Assembly: GCF_028473605.1 (NCBI RefSeq)
Contig: NZ_CP097267.1
Span: 5,262,501 to 5,326,500, forward strand
Length of the DNA: 64,000 nt
Origin: Acidovorax sp. NCPPB 3576
GTDB lineage: Bacteria > Pseudomonadota > Gammaproteobacteria > Burkholderiales > Burkholderiaceae_C
Reading direction: 5' to 3'
Part shown: one piece after another, positions 9,809-17,561 of the stretch
Numbering within the stretch: the first letter of the stretch is position 1
How the letters are laid out: each line of letters starts with the position of its first letter
Translations under genes and position numbers: made by a program
The notes under the pieces: model-generated
The model's input: the letters and a program-made list of their open reading frames with translations, nothing else
Told to the model about the DNA's origin: nothing
Database searches by the model: none

Positions 9809-12145
9809 TCAAACGCGCCAGCGCTTCAATAGCAACGCGTTCGCCATCACACTCACCGAGCTGAGCGCCATGGCCGCACCCGCCACCACGGGGCTCAGGT
9901 AGCCCAGCGCCGCGAGCGGGATGCCGGCCACGTTGTAGGCGAACGCCCAGAACAGGTTCTGCCGGATCTTGGCCACCGTGCGGTGCGAAATGTCCAGCGC
10001 CGCGGCCACCAGCCGGGGATCGCCGCGCATCAGCGTGATGCCCGCCGCCTGCATGGCCACATCGGTGCCGTTGCCCATGGCCATGCCCACGTCGGCGGCG
10101 GCCAGGGCCGGGGCGTCGTTCACGCCGTCGCCCACCATGGCCACCGCATGGCGCGCCCCGCGGTGAACGCCCGGCCCCGCCGCGGCTTCGGCCTCGGACC
10201 GCAGGCGCGCCACGCACGCCGCCTTGTCGCCCGGCAGCACCTCGGCCATCACCTCGCCGGCATCCGGGTCCAGCCCCAGGCGGCGCGCCATGGCCTCGGC
10301 CGCGCCCCGGTGGTCGCCCGACACCATCACCACGCGAAGACCGCGCGCCCGCAGCGCCGCCAGGGCCTCGCGTGCGCCGGGCTTGGGCTCGTCGCCGAAG
10401 GCCAGCACGGCCCGCAGCACCCAAGCCGCGCCGGCCGGTCCTCCGCCCGGCTGCGCTTCGGCCACGGCCGACACGCTGGCACCGGCCGATTGCAGTGCGG
10501 CGGCGGGTGCGGCCAGGGCGCCCAGCGGCACGCCCAGTTCCTCCATCCAGCGCAGGCTGCCCACGCGGAAATGGCGCCCGGCCGCCGTGCCCTCGGTGCC
10601 CCGGCCCGGCACGGCGCTCACCGCCTGCGGCGCGGGCACACCCAAGCCGCGGCGACGGGCCTCCTGCACCACGGCGCGGGCCAGCGGGTGCTCGCTGCCG
10701 CTCTGCACGCCGGCCACCGCCGCGAGCAATGCGGCCCCGTCCTGCCCGGGCGCCACCTCGAAGGCGGTCAGCCGGGGCTGGCCCACCGTCAGCGTGCCCG
10801 TCTTGTCGAAGGCGACCGTGCCCACGCGGTGCGCGCGCTCCAGCGCCTCGGCGTCCCGGATCAGGATGCCGTGCCGGGCCGCCACGCCCGTGCCCGCCAT
10901 GATGGCCGCCGGCGTCGCCAGGCCCAAAGCGCAGGGGCAGGCGATCACCAGCACCGCCACGGCGTGGATCACCGCCGCCTCGCCGCCGGCGCCCACCCAG
11001 AGCCAGCCCAGCAGCGTGGCCAGCGCGATGCCCAGCACCACCGGCACGAAAACCGCCGACACCCGGTCCACCAGCCGCTGGATCGGCGCCTTGCCGGCCT
11101 GCGCGTCTTCCACCAGCCGGATGATGCGGGCCAGCACCGTCTCGGCCCCCACGGCCGACACCTGCACCACCACCCGCCCGTCGCCGTTGACCGAGCCGCC
11201 CGTGAGCGCCTCGCCCGTGGTGCGCGGCACCGGCAGCGGCTCGCCCGTCAGCATGGATTCATCGACCTGCGTGTGCCCTTCCAGCACCGTGCCGTCCACG
11301 GGGATGCGCTCGCCCGGGCGCACCACGATCCGGTCGCCGGCCATCACCTCGGCCACGGGCACGTCCAACTCGCCATCGGCGCCCACCAGGTGCGCCACGT
11401 CGGGCCGCAGGGCGTGCAGCGCCCGGATGGCCGCCGTGGTCTGGCGCTTGGCCCGCGCCTCCAGCCACTTGCCCAGCAGCACCAGCGTGATCACCACGGC
11501 CGAGGCCTCGAAGTACAGGTGCGGGGCATGGCCGGCGGGCGCGGTCAGCCACAGCCAGAGCGACAGCCCGTAGCCTGCGCTGGTGCCGATCGCCACGAGC
11601 AGGTCCATGTTGCCGGCGCGCGCCTTGAGCGCGTGCCAGCCGGCCCGGTAGAACCGCGCGCCCAGCCCGAACTGCACCGGCGTGGCCAGCAGGCACTGCA
11701 GCCACGCCGGCAGCATGCCGTGCGGGCCGAGCAGCGCGCCGAAGCGCTCCGGGAACAGGCCCAGCAGCATCGGCAGCACCAGCGGCGCCGACAGCGCCAG
11801 CCCCAGGGCCACCGGCCCGAAGCCCGCCCAGGGCGACTGGCCGCGCGCCTCGGCGTCCTGCACCTGCGGGGCGCGGGGCTCGTAGCCCGCGTTGCGCACC
11901 GCCCGGCGCAACTGCGCCTCCATCGCCGCGGCCGCACCGGCCACACCGGCAGCACTGGCCGCATAGACCACATGGGCCCGCTCGGTCGCCAGGTTGACTG
12001 TGGCCTCCTGCACGCCCGGCACCTTGCGCAGCGCGCGCTCCACGCGGCCCGAGCAACTCGCGCAGGTCATGCCCCCGATGCCCAGGTCGAGCGTGGCCGG
12101 GGCGGCATCGGAGGGGAATAGCGGGGCGATGGAGGTCGGGTTCAT
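9809..12145 (-). CDS. copA: Copper-exporting P-type ATPase
   Basis: P1B-1 ATPase of 778 residues that pumps Cu(I) out of the cytoplasm. One N-terminal HMA domain carries GGMTCASC (metal-binding CxxC, about residues 23-30). There are eight predicted TM helices, the CPC motif in [12 protein letters not shown] (near 403), the phosphorylation site DKTGTLT (near 443), and a hinge [10 protein letters not shown]7 carries YN and TM8 carries M..SS, the signature of copper/silver rather than zinc. The ATG at 12145 is preferred over one 27 bases upstream because the latter lies inside the CueR-type promoter. Divergent from copZ-cueR, whose product should activate it. Confidence 0.95.
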   Translation of the reverse strand: MNPTSIAPLFPSDAAPATLDLGIGGMTCASCSGRVERALRKVPGVQEATVNLATERAHVVYAASAAGVAGAAAAMEAQLRRAVRNAGYEPRAPQVQDAEARGQSPWAGFGPVALGLALSAPLVLPMLLGLFPERFGALLGPHGMLPAWLQCLLATPVQFGLGARFYRAGWHALKARAGNMDLLVAIGTSAGYGLSLWLWLTAPAGHAPHLYFEASAVVITLVLLGKWLEARAKRQTTAAIRALHALRPDVAHLVGADGELDVPVAEVMAGDRIVVRPGERIPVDGTVLEGHTQVDESMLTGEPLPVPRTTGEALTGGSVNGDGRVVVQVSAVGAETVLARIIRLVEDAQAGKAPIQRLVDRVSAVFVPVVLGIALATLLGWLWVGAGGEAAVIHAVAVLVIACPCALGLATPAAIMAGTGVAARHGILIRDAEALERAHRVGTVAFDKTGTLTVGQPRLTAFEVAPGQDGAALLAAVAGVQSGSEHPLARAVVQEARRRGLGVPAPQAVSAVPGRGTEGTAAGRHFRVGSLRWMEELGVPLGALAAPAAALQSAGASVSAVAEAQPGGGPAGAAWVLRAVLAFGDEPKPGAREALAALRARGLRVVMVSGDHRGAAEAMARRLGLDPDAGEVMAEVLPGDKAACVARLRSEAEAAAGPGVHRGARHAVAMVGDGVNDAPALAAADVGMAMGNGTDVAMQAAGITLMRGDPRLVAAALDISHRTVAKIRQNLFWAFAYNVAGIPLAALGYLSPVVAGAAMALSSVSVMANALLLKRWRV

Positions 12146-12152
12146 GGTGGGC

Positions 12153-12183
12153 ACCTTAAACCTTGACGCCATGGCAAGGTCAA
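12153..12183 (-). promoter_or_regulatory. CueR-type promoter of copA
   Basis: Read on the minus strand: -35 TTGACC (12183-12178) and -10 TAAGGT (12158-12153) separated by 19 bases. Inside is the dyad ACCTTG-N9-CAAGGT (12160-12180). A spacer of 19 rather than 17 bases with an ACCTT/AAGGT dyad is the hallmark of MerR-family activation by DNA untwisting, and the layout closely matches the known copA promoter of E. coli. CueR is encoded 300 bases away. Confidence 0.85.
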
Positions 12184-12209
12184 GCGAACCATGGAAAACG
12201 CCGAGCCGC

Positions 12210-12240
12210 TTGACTCTGCCACCATGTCAGGGTTCATGAT
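12210..12240 (+). promoter_or_regulatory. MerR-type promoter of copZ-cueR
   Basis: -35 TTGACT (12210-12215), 19-base spacer, -10-like CATGAT (12235-12240). The spacer contains the imperfect dyad ACTCTG-N9-CAGGGT at 12213-12233, a weaker relative of the copA site. It would make copZ-cueR copper-inducible and autoregulated, with lower affinity than the copA side. The -10 is weak. Confidence 0.6.
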
Positions 12241-12285
12241 GCAGACCGCTTTCTCTTTTTCCCAACCCACCGAACGGAGCACCCC

Positions 12286-12483
12286 ATGCAACACCATCTC
12301 CAAGTCACTGGCATGACCTGCGGCCACTGCGAACGCGCCGTCGTCCACGCCGTCCGCCAGGTCGATCCCGACGCCACCGTACAGGTGGACCTGGCCCAGG
12401 GCAAGGTGGTGGTCGAAAGCGACCAGGCACGCGACGCGCTGGCCGCCGCGATCACCGAAGAGGGCTACACGGTCGCCGCATGA
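12286..12483 (+). CDS. copZ: Copper chaperone CopZ (HMA domain)
   Basis: Single heavy-metal-associated domain of 65 residues with GMTCGHC near the N-terminus (CxxC at about residues 12-15) and the beta-alpha-beta-beta-alpha-beta length of Atx1/CopZ chaperones. It carries Cu(I) in the cytoplasm and is likely to hand it to CopA or CueR. A CGGAG ribosome site lies about 8 bases before the ATG. Its stop overlaps the cueR start (ATGA), so chaperone and sensor are made from one message. Confidence 0.93.
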   Translation: MQHHLQVTGMTCGHCERAVVHAVRQVDPDATVQVDLAQGKVVVESDQARDALAAAITEEGYTVAA

Positions 12484-12965
12484 GCGCCACGGCCACGCAC
12501 CAAGCCACACCGCAGGGCGGGCCGGTGCCCATCGGCACTGCCGCCGAGCGGGCCGGGGTCTCTCCGCGCATGGTGCGCCACTACGAGGCCCTGGGCCTGC
12601 TGGCCGGCGTGGCGCGCACCGGCAGCGGCTACCGCCAGTACACCGAGGCCGACGTGCACACCCTGCGCTTCATCCGCCGCAGCCGCGATCTGGGGTTCTC
12701 GATGCAGGAGATCGCCACCCTGCTCGGCCTGTGGCAGGACAAGCGCCGCGCCAGCGCCCATGTGAAGCAGATCGCCCAAGCCCACATCGACGACCTGGCC
12801 CAGCGCATCGCCGCCATGCAGGCCATGCAACGCACGCTGCAGTCGCTGGTGGGCTGCTGCCAGGGGGACGCGCGGCCGGACTGCCCGATCCTGGACGACC
12901 TGGCCGCAGCGCCCGGGGATACTGCCCCGGTCATTCATATCAAAAAAGATAGCAACTGGCCCTAG
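12480..12965 (+). CDS. cueR: Copper-responsive MerR-family regulator
   Basis: MerR-family activator of 161 residues. A winged HTH (about 13-80, with ERAGVSPRMVRHYEALGLL) is followed by a dimerisation helix and a C-terminal Cys loop C..GD.RPDCPIL (about 127-140), the two-Cys metal site of CueR proteins that bind Cu(I), Ag(I) or Au(I). The N-terminal extension of about 12 residues and the extended C-terminus make it slightly longer than E. coli CueR (135). It is expected to activate the two 19-bp-spacer promoters upstream. The final codons run into a degenerate copy of the intergenic palindrome, giving the end residues IHIKKDSNWP. Confidence 0.93.
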   Translation: MSATATHQATPQGGPVPIGTAAERAGVSPRMVRHYEALGLLAGVARTGSGYRQYTEADVHTLRFIRRSRDLGFSMQEIATLLGLWQDKRRASAHVKQIAQAHIDDLAQRIAAMQAMQRTLQSLVGCCQGDARPDCPILDDLAAAPGDTAPVIHIKKDSNWP

Positions 12966-12990
12966 CATTCTTTGCCGCCAAGGCACAAAA
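12938..12990 (+). repeat. Degenerate copy of the GCTATT/AATAGC intergenic element
   Basis: TATCAAAAAAGATA (12938-12951) followed by GCAACTGGCCCTAGCATTC, matching the GATAGC...GCCCTAG layout of the clearer copies at 42142 and 62384. The left arm has decayed. It overlaps the 3-prime end of cueR. A further half copy (TTTCAATAGCAAAA, 13031-13044) lies just before the next gene. Confidence 0.5.
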
Positions 12991-13058
12991 GCCTTGCAAT
13001 GGCCTGCAGCAAAAGCGGTGGCAGCTCATTTTTCAATAGCAAAACACAGGAGACAACG

Positions 13059-13862
13059 ATGCCGCAGCCACCCGCACCCGACGCCGCCAGCCCGCCCCTG
13101 GTCTTTCGCCGCGAAGGGGCCGTTGCCACGCTGCAGTTCAACCGCCCGGCCGCGCTCAACGCCATCGACGTGCCCATGGCCCAGGCCCTGTGCGCCGCCG
13201 CGCGCAGCATCGCGGCCGATCCGGGCGTGCGGGCCGTGGTGCTGTGCGGCGCGGGCAAGGGCTTCATGGCGGGGGGCGATCTGGCCACCTTGCGCGAAGA
13301 CCCCGTCCAGGGCGCCGCCGACCTGCTGGGCCCGCTCAACGAGGCCGCCACCCTGCTCGCGAACATCGACGCGCCCGTCATCGCCAAAGTGCATGGCGTG
13401 GCCACCGGGGCCGGGATGAGCCTGATGCTGCTGGCCGACTTCATCCTCGCCGCCGAGGGCACGCGCTTCAACCTGGCCTACATCAACCTGGGCACCAGCT
13501 GCGACGTGGGCGCCTCGTGGGCCCTGCCGCGCCAGGTGGGCCTGCGCCGCGCGCTGGAGATCGCCCTGCTCGGCGACACGCTCACCAGCGCCGACGCAGA
13601 GCGCCTGGGCCTGGTTAACCGGGTGGTGCCCGCCGACCAGCTCGATGCGGCCGTGGACGCACTCGCCACGCGCCTGGCCGCCGGCCCCACGGTGGCGCTG
13701 GGCCACATGCGCCGGCTGATGCGCGCCTCGTTCGACCGCGACCTGCCCGCGCAGCTGGAGGCCGAAACCCGCGCCTTCGGCGACTGCGCGCGCACGGCCG
13801 ATCTGGCCGCGGGCATCGCCGCCTTCTACGCCAAGGAAAAGCCGCGCTTCGAAGGGCGATAG
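13059..13862 (+). CDS. Enoyl-CoA hydratase/isomerase family protein
   Basis: Crotonase-fold protein of 267 residues that probably hydrates or isomerises enoyl-CoA thioesters in the cytoplasm. The oxyanion-hole segments are visible: AALNAIDV..AQAL near 30 and KGFMAGGDLATL (about 68-79), then VHGVATGAGMSLMLLADFILAAEG (fold core, about 110-133). The second catalytic Glu usual in hydratases is not obvious; the corresponding stretch reads NLGTSCDVGASW, so isomerase or another crotonase activity is possible. The ATG at 13059 is preceded by ACAGGAGAC at a good distance. Followed after 173 bases by a thiolase on the same strand, consistent with a beta-oxidation-type pair. Confidence 0.88.
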   Translation: MPQPPAPDAASPPLVFRREGAVATLQFNRPAALNAIDVPMAQALCAAARSIAADPGVRAVVLCGAGKGFMAGGDLATLREDPVQGAADLLGPLNEAATLLANIDAPVIAKVHGVATGAGMSLMLLADFILAAEGTRFNLAYINLGTSCDVGASWALPRQVGLRRALEIALLGDTLTSADAERLGLVNRVVPADQLDAAVDALATRLAAGPTVALGHMRRLMRASFDRDLPAQLEAETRAFGDCARTADLAAGIAAFYAKEKPRFEGR

Positions 13863-14035
13863 GCAAAAAACAATGGGGCGCGGCACCGGCGGCTGACGCC
13901 CAGGCGCCTGCCCCGCTCGCCGCACAGCCCTAACATCCCGTCCGATCCACACGGCGCAGCACCCGCACCGCAAAAAGACCCGCCCCCGATTTTCAGAACC
14001 TGTCCGTCCATTCATTCCTTGAGGAGACCCCTGCC

Positions 14036-15223
14036 ATGAACCACCGCGACGTCTTCATCGTCGGCACCGCCCGCACCGCCATCGGCACCTTCGGCGGCAC
14101 GCTCAAGGACGTGCCCAACAGCCAGCTGGCCACCACGGTCACGCGCGCCGCCATAGAACGCAGCGGCCTCGCGCCCGACACGGTGGGCCATGTGGTCATG
14201 GGCAACGTCATCCCGACCGACACCAAGGACGCCTACCTCGCCCGCGTGGCCGCCATCGATGCGGGCTGCCCCATCGAGACGCCGGCCTTCAACGTCAACC
14301 GCCTGTGCGGCTCCGGCCTGCAGGCCATCGTGTCGGCGGCGCAGGCCATCGTGCTGGGCGACTGCGACGTGGCTATCGGCGGCGGCAGCGAATCCATGAG
14401 CCGCGGCCCCTACTTCGACACCGCCGCGCGCTACGGCCAGCGCATGGGCGACGCCAAGAGCATCGACTACATGCTGGGCATCCTGCACGACCCCTGGCAG
14501 AAGATGCACATGGGCATCACCGCCGAGAACGTGGCCGAGCGCTACCGCATCAGCCGCACCATGCAGGACGAATTGGCCGCCGCCAGCCAGCACCGCGCGG
14601 CCGCCGCCATCGCCGCCGGGCACTTCCAGGCGCAGATCGTTCCGGTCGAGATCGCCACGCGCAAGGGCACCGTGCTGTTCGACACCGACGAGCACGTGCG
14701 CGGCAACACCACGCTCGACGTGCTGGCCGGCATGAAGCCCGCGTTCAAGAAGGACGGCGGCAGCGTCACCGCCGGCAACGCCTCGGGCATCAACGACGGC
14801 GCCGCCGCCGTGGTGCTGGTGGCCGGCGACCGCGTCGCGGCGCTGGGCGCCAAGCCGCTCGCGCGCCTGGTCGGCTATGCGCACGCGGGCGTGGACCCGG
14901 CCTACATGGGCATCGGCCCCGTGCCGGCCACGCGCCAGGTGCTGCAGCGCACGGGCCTGAAAATTGAGGACATGGACGTCATCGAGGCCAACGAGGCCTT
15001 CGCTGCCCAGGCCTGCGCCGTCATCCAGGAACTCGGCCTGGACCCCGCCAAAGTCAACCCCAACGGTTCGGGCATCTCCCTGGGCCACCCCGTGGGCGCC
15101 ACCGGCGCGATCATCACGACCAAGGCCATCGCCGAGTTGCACCGCACGGGCGGGCGCTATGCCCTGGTCACGATGTGCATCGGCGGCGGGCAGGGCATCG
15201 CGGCCATCTTCGAGCGGGTTTGA
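14036..15223 (+). CDS. Acetyl-CoA acetyltransferase / beta-ketothiolase
   Basis: Thiolase of 395 residues, usual length. The acyl-accepting Cys is in [11 protein letters not shown] (near 90), the catalytic His in GHPVGATGA (near 350), and the second Cys in CIGGGQG (near 380). It condenses or cleaves acyl-CoA and could serve beta-oxidation or polyhydroxybutyrate synthesis (BktB/PhaA type); sequence alone does not separate these. GAGGAG precedes the ATG. It follows the enoyl-CoA hydratase gene and ends in a strong intrinsic terminator. Confidence 0.94.
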   Translation: MNHRDVFIVGTARTAIGTFGGTLKDVPNSQLATTVTRAAIERSGLAPDTVGHVVMGNVIPTDTKDAYLARVAAIDAGCPIETPAFNVNRLCGSGLQAIVSAAQAIVLGDCDVAIGGGSESMSRGPYFDTAARYGQRMGDAKSIDYMLGILHDPWQKMHMGITAENVAERYRISRTMQDELAAASQHRAAAAIAAGHFQAQIVPVEIATRKGTVLFDTDEHVRGNTTLDVLAGMKPAFKKDGGSVTAGNASGINDGAAAVVLVAGDRVAALGAKPLARLVGYAHAGVDPAYMGIGPVPATRQVLQRTGLKIEDMDVIEANEAFAAQACAVIQELGLDPAKVNPNGSGISLGHPVGATGAIITTKAIAELHRTGGRYALVTMCIGGGQGIAAIFERV

Positions 15224-15265
15224 AACGATTGGAAACAGCCCGGTAGAAACTGCGCAGTGGGGCAC

Positions 15266-15290
15266 GGGGCCGAATAGGATCGGCCCCTTT
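15266..15290 (+). terminator. Intrinsic terminator after the thiolase gene
   Basis: Perfect 8-bp stem GGGGCCGA (15266-15273) / TCGGCCCC (15280-15287) with a 6-base loop, followed by TTT. It ends only about 15 bases before the next start codon, separating the metabolic operon from the following effector-like gene. Confidence 0.7.
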
Positions 15291-15305
15291 GTCCACCAAA
15301 AAACG

Positions 15306-15698
15306 ATGCCTTACATCTACCAGAACGCCGAAGCCCTGGAGGGAACCAGCAAGGTCGGCAGCAAGCACTGCGTGGCCCTGCTGCAGCACTATGCGCAACT
15401 GCCCCACACCAGTTCCTGGAAACCGGGCGAAACCGTGTTCGGCAACGCCAACATCAAGAAGGGCACGGCGATCGCCACCTTCAACGACAAAGGACGCTAC
15501 GGCAGCCTGCCCACGGGCAACCACGCCGCGTTCTTCATCTCGCAGGACCCTGGCGGCATCTGGATCATGGACCAGTGGCTGAGCGATACGCAAAAACCCA
15601 AGGTCTCCATGCGCTACGTCCGCCCGAAAGTCCAGCGCAAGAACGGGGATTTCGCCGATCCCAGCAACAACGCCGCCGCGTATTCCGTCATCGAATGA
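15306..15698 (+). CDS. BPSL0067-family protein, candidate secreted peptidoglycan amidase
   Basis: Small protein of 130 residues without a signal peptide. It resembles the BPSL0067 family, which I associate with type VI secretion amidase effectors (Tae group, NlpC/P60-like papain fold). A candidate nucleophile Cys sits in GSKHCVALLQHY (near residue 22) at the start of a helix, and a candidate His in GNHAAFFIS (near 79) at the start of a strand, the expected order for such enzymes. The gene is directly followed by a secreted protein, the layout of an effector with a periplasmic immunity protein. No VgrG, Hcp or other secretion genes are in the window. Assignment from memory of the family, not from a search. 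Confidence 0.7.
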   Translation: MPYIYQNAEALEGTSKVGSKHCVALLQHYAQLPHTSSWKPGETVFGNANIKKGTAIATFNDKGRYGSLPTGNHAAFFISQDPGGIWIMDQWLSDTQKPKVSMRYVRPKVQRKNGDFADPSNNAAAYSVIE

Positions 15699-15721
15699 AC
15701 AACGACCCAGGAAAACGCCCC

Positions 15722-16207
15722 ATGCGCCCTGCCACCCCTCTGCGCCGATCGCCAGCCCGCTCTGCGGCCCTCTCCCTCTCCCTCGCCCTGGCTGCGGCGG
15801 CAACCGCCGCCCTGTCCGGCCCCGCGATCGCCGCCACGGCATCGCTGGAATGCCCGGCCACCGTGCGCCTCACCTCGCCCCGGGCGGAGGCCGCCAGCCT
15901 GCCGGCCGGCACCGAGATCGTGCTGGACCAGCGCCCTCTGCGCCTGACCGGCCACAACGTGTTCGACGGCCCGCCCGCCCAGGGCGCCGTCCTCATGCCG
16001 CAATCGGACAAGCCCGGCAAGGGCGGCTCCATGGCCGTTTGGAATTTCGAAGGCGACTACCCCCAGGGCAAGTTCCTTGCATGCGACTACGCCGGCGGCG
16101 CCGTGCGCGTGGTGCAGCGCGTGGACGACGCGGTGAAACGCTGCACCGCCCAGTCGAGCACCACGAAGAACCCGGCCACGCTGCAGACGCGGTTCCAGTG
16201 CGAGTGA
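15722..16207 (+). CDS. STY0301-family secreted protein, candidate immunity protein
   Basis: Exported protein of 161 residues: Arg-rich start, hydrophobic stretch and an AIA/ATA signal-peptidase site near residue 38, leaving a mature domain of about 120 residues with Cys pairs near the start (LECP), the middle (LACDY), and the end (KRCT, FQCE) that could form disulfides. It resembles STY0301-family proteins. Position 23 bases after the amidase-like gene and predicted periplasmic location suit an immunity protein blocking the upstream enzyme. CCAGGAAAA precedes the ATG at 15722; an alternative ATG at 15695 overlaps the upstream stop and would add nine residues. Confidence 0.68.
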   Translation: MRPATPLRRSPARSAALSLSLALAAAATAALSGPAIAATASLECPATVRLTSPRAEAASLPAGTEIVLDQRPLRLTGHNVFDGPPAQGAVLMPQSDKPGKGGSMAVWNFEGDYPQGKFLACDYAGGAVRVVQRVDDAVKRCTAQSSTTKNPATLQTRFQCE

Positions 16208-16280
16208 ACACGCGCCTGAGGGCGCGCGGCGGATGGCCCGGCAGGCGGGGGCCCACCGCGACGGCCCCCACCGCCCACTT

Positions 16281-16322
16281 GCTATTTTTTCAATAGCACA
16301 CCAGGCAAGCAATCCGCCGGCA
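16281..16322 (+). repeat. Intergenic palindromic element
   Basis: GCTATT-TTTTC-AATAGC at 16281-16297, then a tail containing AGGCAAGCAATCCGCCGGCA. The same palindrome plus AGGCAAT.AATACG.CGGC tail recurs at 20955 and 46261, showing a dispersed element of roughly 45 bases. Confidence 0.75.
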
Positions 16323-16334
16323 TGGCGGGGTTTT
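16314..16334 (+). terminator. Probable intrinsic terminator
   Basis: CCGCC (16314-16318), loop GGCAT, GGCGG (16324-16328), then GGTTTT. It is built from the tail of the palindromic element and lies between two convergent genes (secreted protein and DUF3297), suggesting the repeat supplies the terminator. Confidence 0.5.
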
Positions 16335-16582
16335 CACTTGTAGAACGCTTCCACCGCGCCCTTGAGCGTGATCATCAGCGGCCGCCCCTTGCGGTCCACC
16401 GTCTTGCCCGCGGGCACCTTCACCCAGCCTCCGCTCACGCAGTATTCCTCCACGTCGAAGCGCTCCTTGCCATTGAAGCGGATGCCGATGTCGTGCTGGA
16501 AGACAGCGGCGACATGGTGCGGGCTGCGCGGGTCGATGGAAAGGTGGTCGGGCAGATCGGGGCGTTGCGGAGCGTCGGTCAT
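16334..16582 (-). CDS. DUF3297 family protein
   Basis: Small cytoplasmic protein of 82 residues with the conserved core of DUF3297: LSIDPRSPHH near the start, IGIRFNG, VEEYCVS..W and KTVDRKG.P ending in KG.VEAFY. Function is not established. The ATG at 16582 is preferred over a TTG one codon earlier; AGAAGAG lies about 10 bases upstream. It is convergent with the preceding pair and divergent from the STM2901-like gene. Confidence 0.9.
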   Translation of the reverse strand: MTDAPQRPDLPDHLSIDPRSPHHVAAVFQHDIGIRFNGKERFDVEEYCVSGGWVKVPAGKTVDRKGRPLMITLKGAVEAFYK

Positions 16583-16681
16583 CAATTTTCTCTTCTGAAA
16601 ACAAAAATCAACAATGGAGAGCGAAATAATCGGATGGGTTAATGATTCAATCCTGCACGATCAATAACAAAGGGAGTCATC

Positions 16682-17110
16682 CTGTCAAATACCTATCAAT
16701 ACCATGACCTCGCCGACCTTTCTCCGGAAGAATTATTCCTGTGGATAGCCATCGACCAGACACTGGATCAACTGGGCGGGGTCGATATCGCCGCTGCAGC
16801 GGCCATCCTTTCAGGGCAGCCATTCCTGCCGACGCGCGGTAAATTCTCAGGAGCGACCCGAGGAACATCGATCGCTTCGGTGGTATCAAGAAAAATGCTG
16901 CAGCAGCGAATGCCCTTTGCTTTGCCGACCCTCACGGGGGCCAGCTTGAGAACGCTCAGACTGACTTTCACCAGGAGCCTCGGGGCCTTCGTGGGGCGCT
17001 TGGTTCCTGGCGTCGGCTGGACCGTGCTGGCCTACGATGTTTTCCAGATCATCAACCAGTCGATCACGAAGTACAACGCCCTCGCGAAGAAAGAAGACCG
17101 CCTATGGTAG
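16682..17110 (+). CDS. STM2901-like protein with probable CTG start
   Basis: An open frame runs from 16646 to 17110 with no ATG until codon 72 and only a GTG at 16880, yet its conserved part begins well before: SPEELFLWIAIDQTLDQLGG, then LSGQPFLPTRGKFSGATRGTS and LRTLRLTFTRSLGAFVGRLVP, as in STM2901-type proteins. The best start is CTG at 16682, five bases after AGGGAG (16671-16676), giving 142 residues. A hydrophobic segment (about 108-125) may be a membrane helix. The gene overlaps the DUF1493 gene by 7 bases. Base composition is lower in GC than neighbours, suggesting transfer. Function unknown. Confidence 0.72.
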   Translation: MSNTYQYHDLADLSPEELFLWIAIDQTLDQLGGVDIAAAAAILSGQPFLPTRGKFSGATRGTSIASVVSRKMLQQRMPFALPTLTGASLRTLRLTFTRSLGAFVGRLVPGVGWTVLAYDVFQIINQSITKYNALAKKEDRLW

Positions 17111-17478
17111 CCGCCGCCCCTTCCGACTTATGGAAAGACCTGGTTCAGCTGGCATCGTCTGTCGATTCCATGGGATTAAGGCAGCTGGGAAAGCAAATCG
17201 ATTACACGCCCCATACCGATCTGGTCAAAGACCTGGGCTTGACCGGCGATGACGCCTTTCATTTCATGGAAAATTTTGCTTCCAGGTTCCATGTGGCCCC
17301 AGGCGATTACCGGCCATCCGACTATTTCGGCGCAGAAGGTCTCTGGCTGCTTTCCCCTTTCAAGAAAAACAAGCGCACCAGACCCATTACCCTGGGCATG
17401 CTCCTCCTGGCGGCAAAGGCAGGCGTGTGGGATGCACAAAGGCTTCAACAGGCGCATGAGCAAAAACAGTACGGCTGA
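17104..17478 (+). CDS. DUF1493 family (acyl-carrier-like) protein
   Basis: Cytoplasmic protein of 124 residues. The segment HTDLVKDLGLTGDDAFHFM resembles helix II of acyl carrier proteins, but the Ser that holds phosphopantetheine (DSL) is replaced by Gly (TGD), so it should not be a normal carrier. A conserved second half (DYFGAEGLW..SPFKKN, then ITLGMLLLAAKAGVW) fits DUF1493. It overlaps the STM2901-like gene by 7 bases; I recall the same two families being neighbours in Salmonella (STM2901/STM2902), which suggests a conserved pair. Role unknown. Confidence 0.8.
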   Translation: MVAAAPSDLWKDLVQLASSVDSMGLRQLGKQIDYTPHTDLVKDLGLTGDDAFHFMENFASRFHVAPGDYRPSDYFGAEGLWLLSPFKKNKRTRPITLGMLLLAAKAGVWDAQRLQQAHEQKQYG

Positions 17479-17561
17479 CTCGCGGTCGCAAGATCGCGCA
17501 GGTGATTGATCAGCCGGTGCCCGTGGTCGTCTTGGCTCTGCCCAAGCCGGGGTCCAATCCC

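Noticed and set aside
9818..9840. GCTATTGAAGCGC at the 3-prime end of copA, resembling one arm of the palindromic element
   Set aside because: Only one arm is present and it encodes the normal CopA C-terminus (LLLKRWRV); chance similarity is likely.
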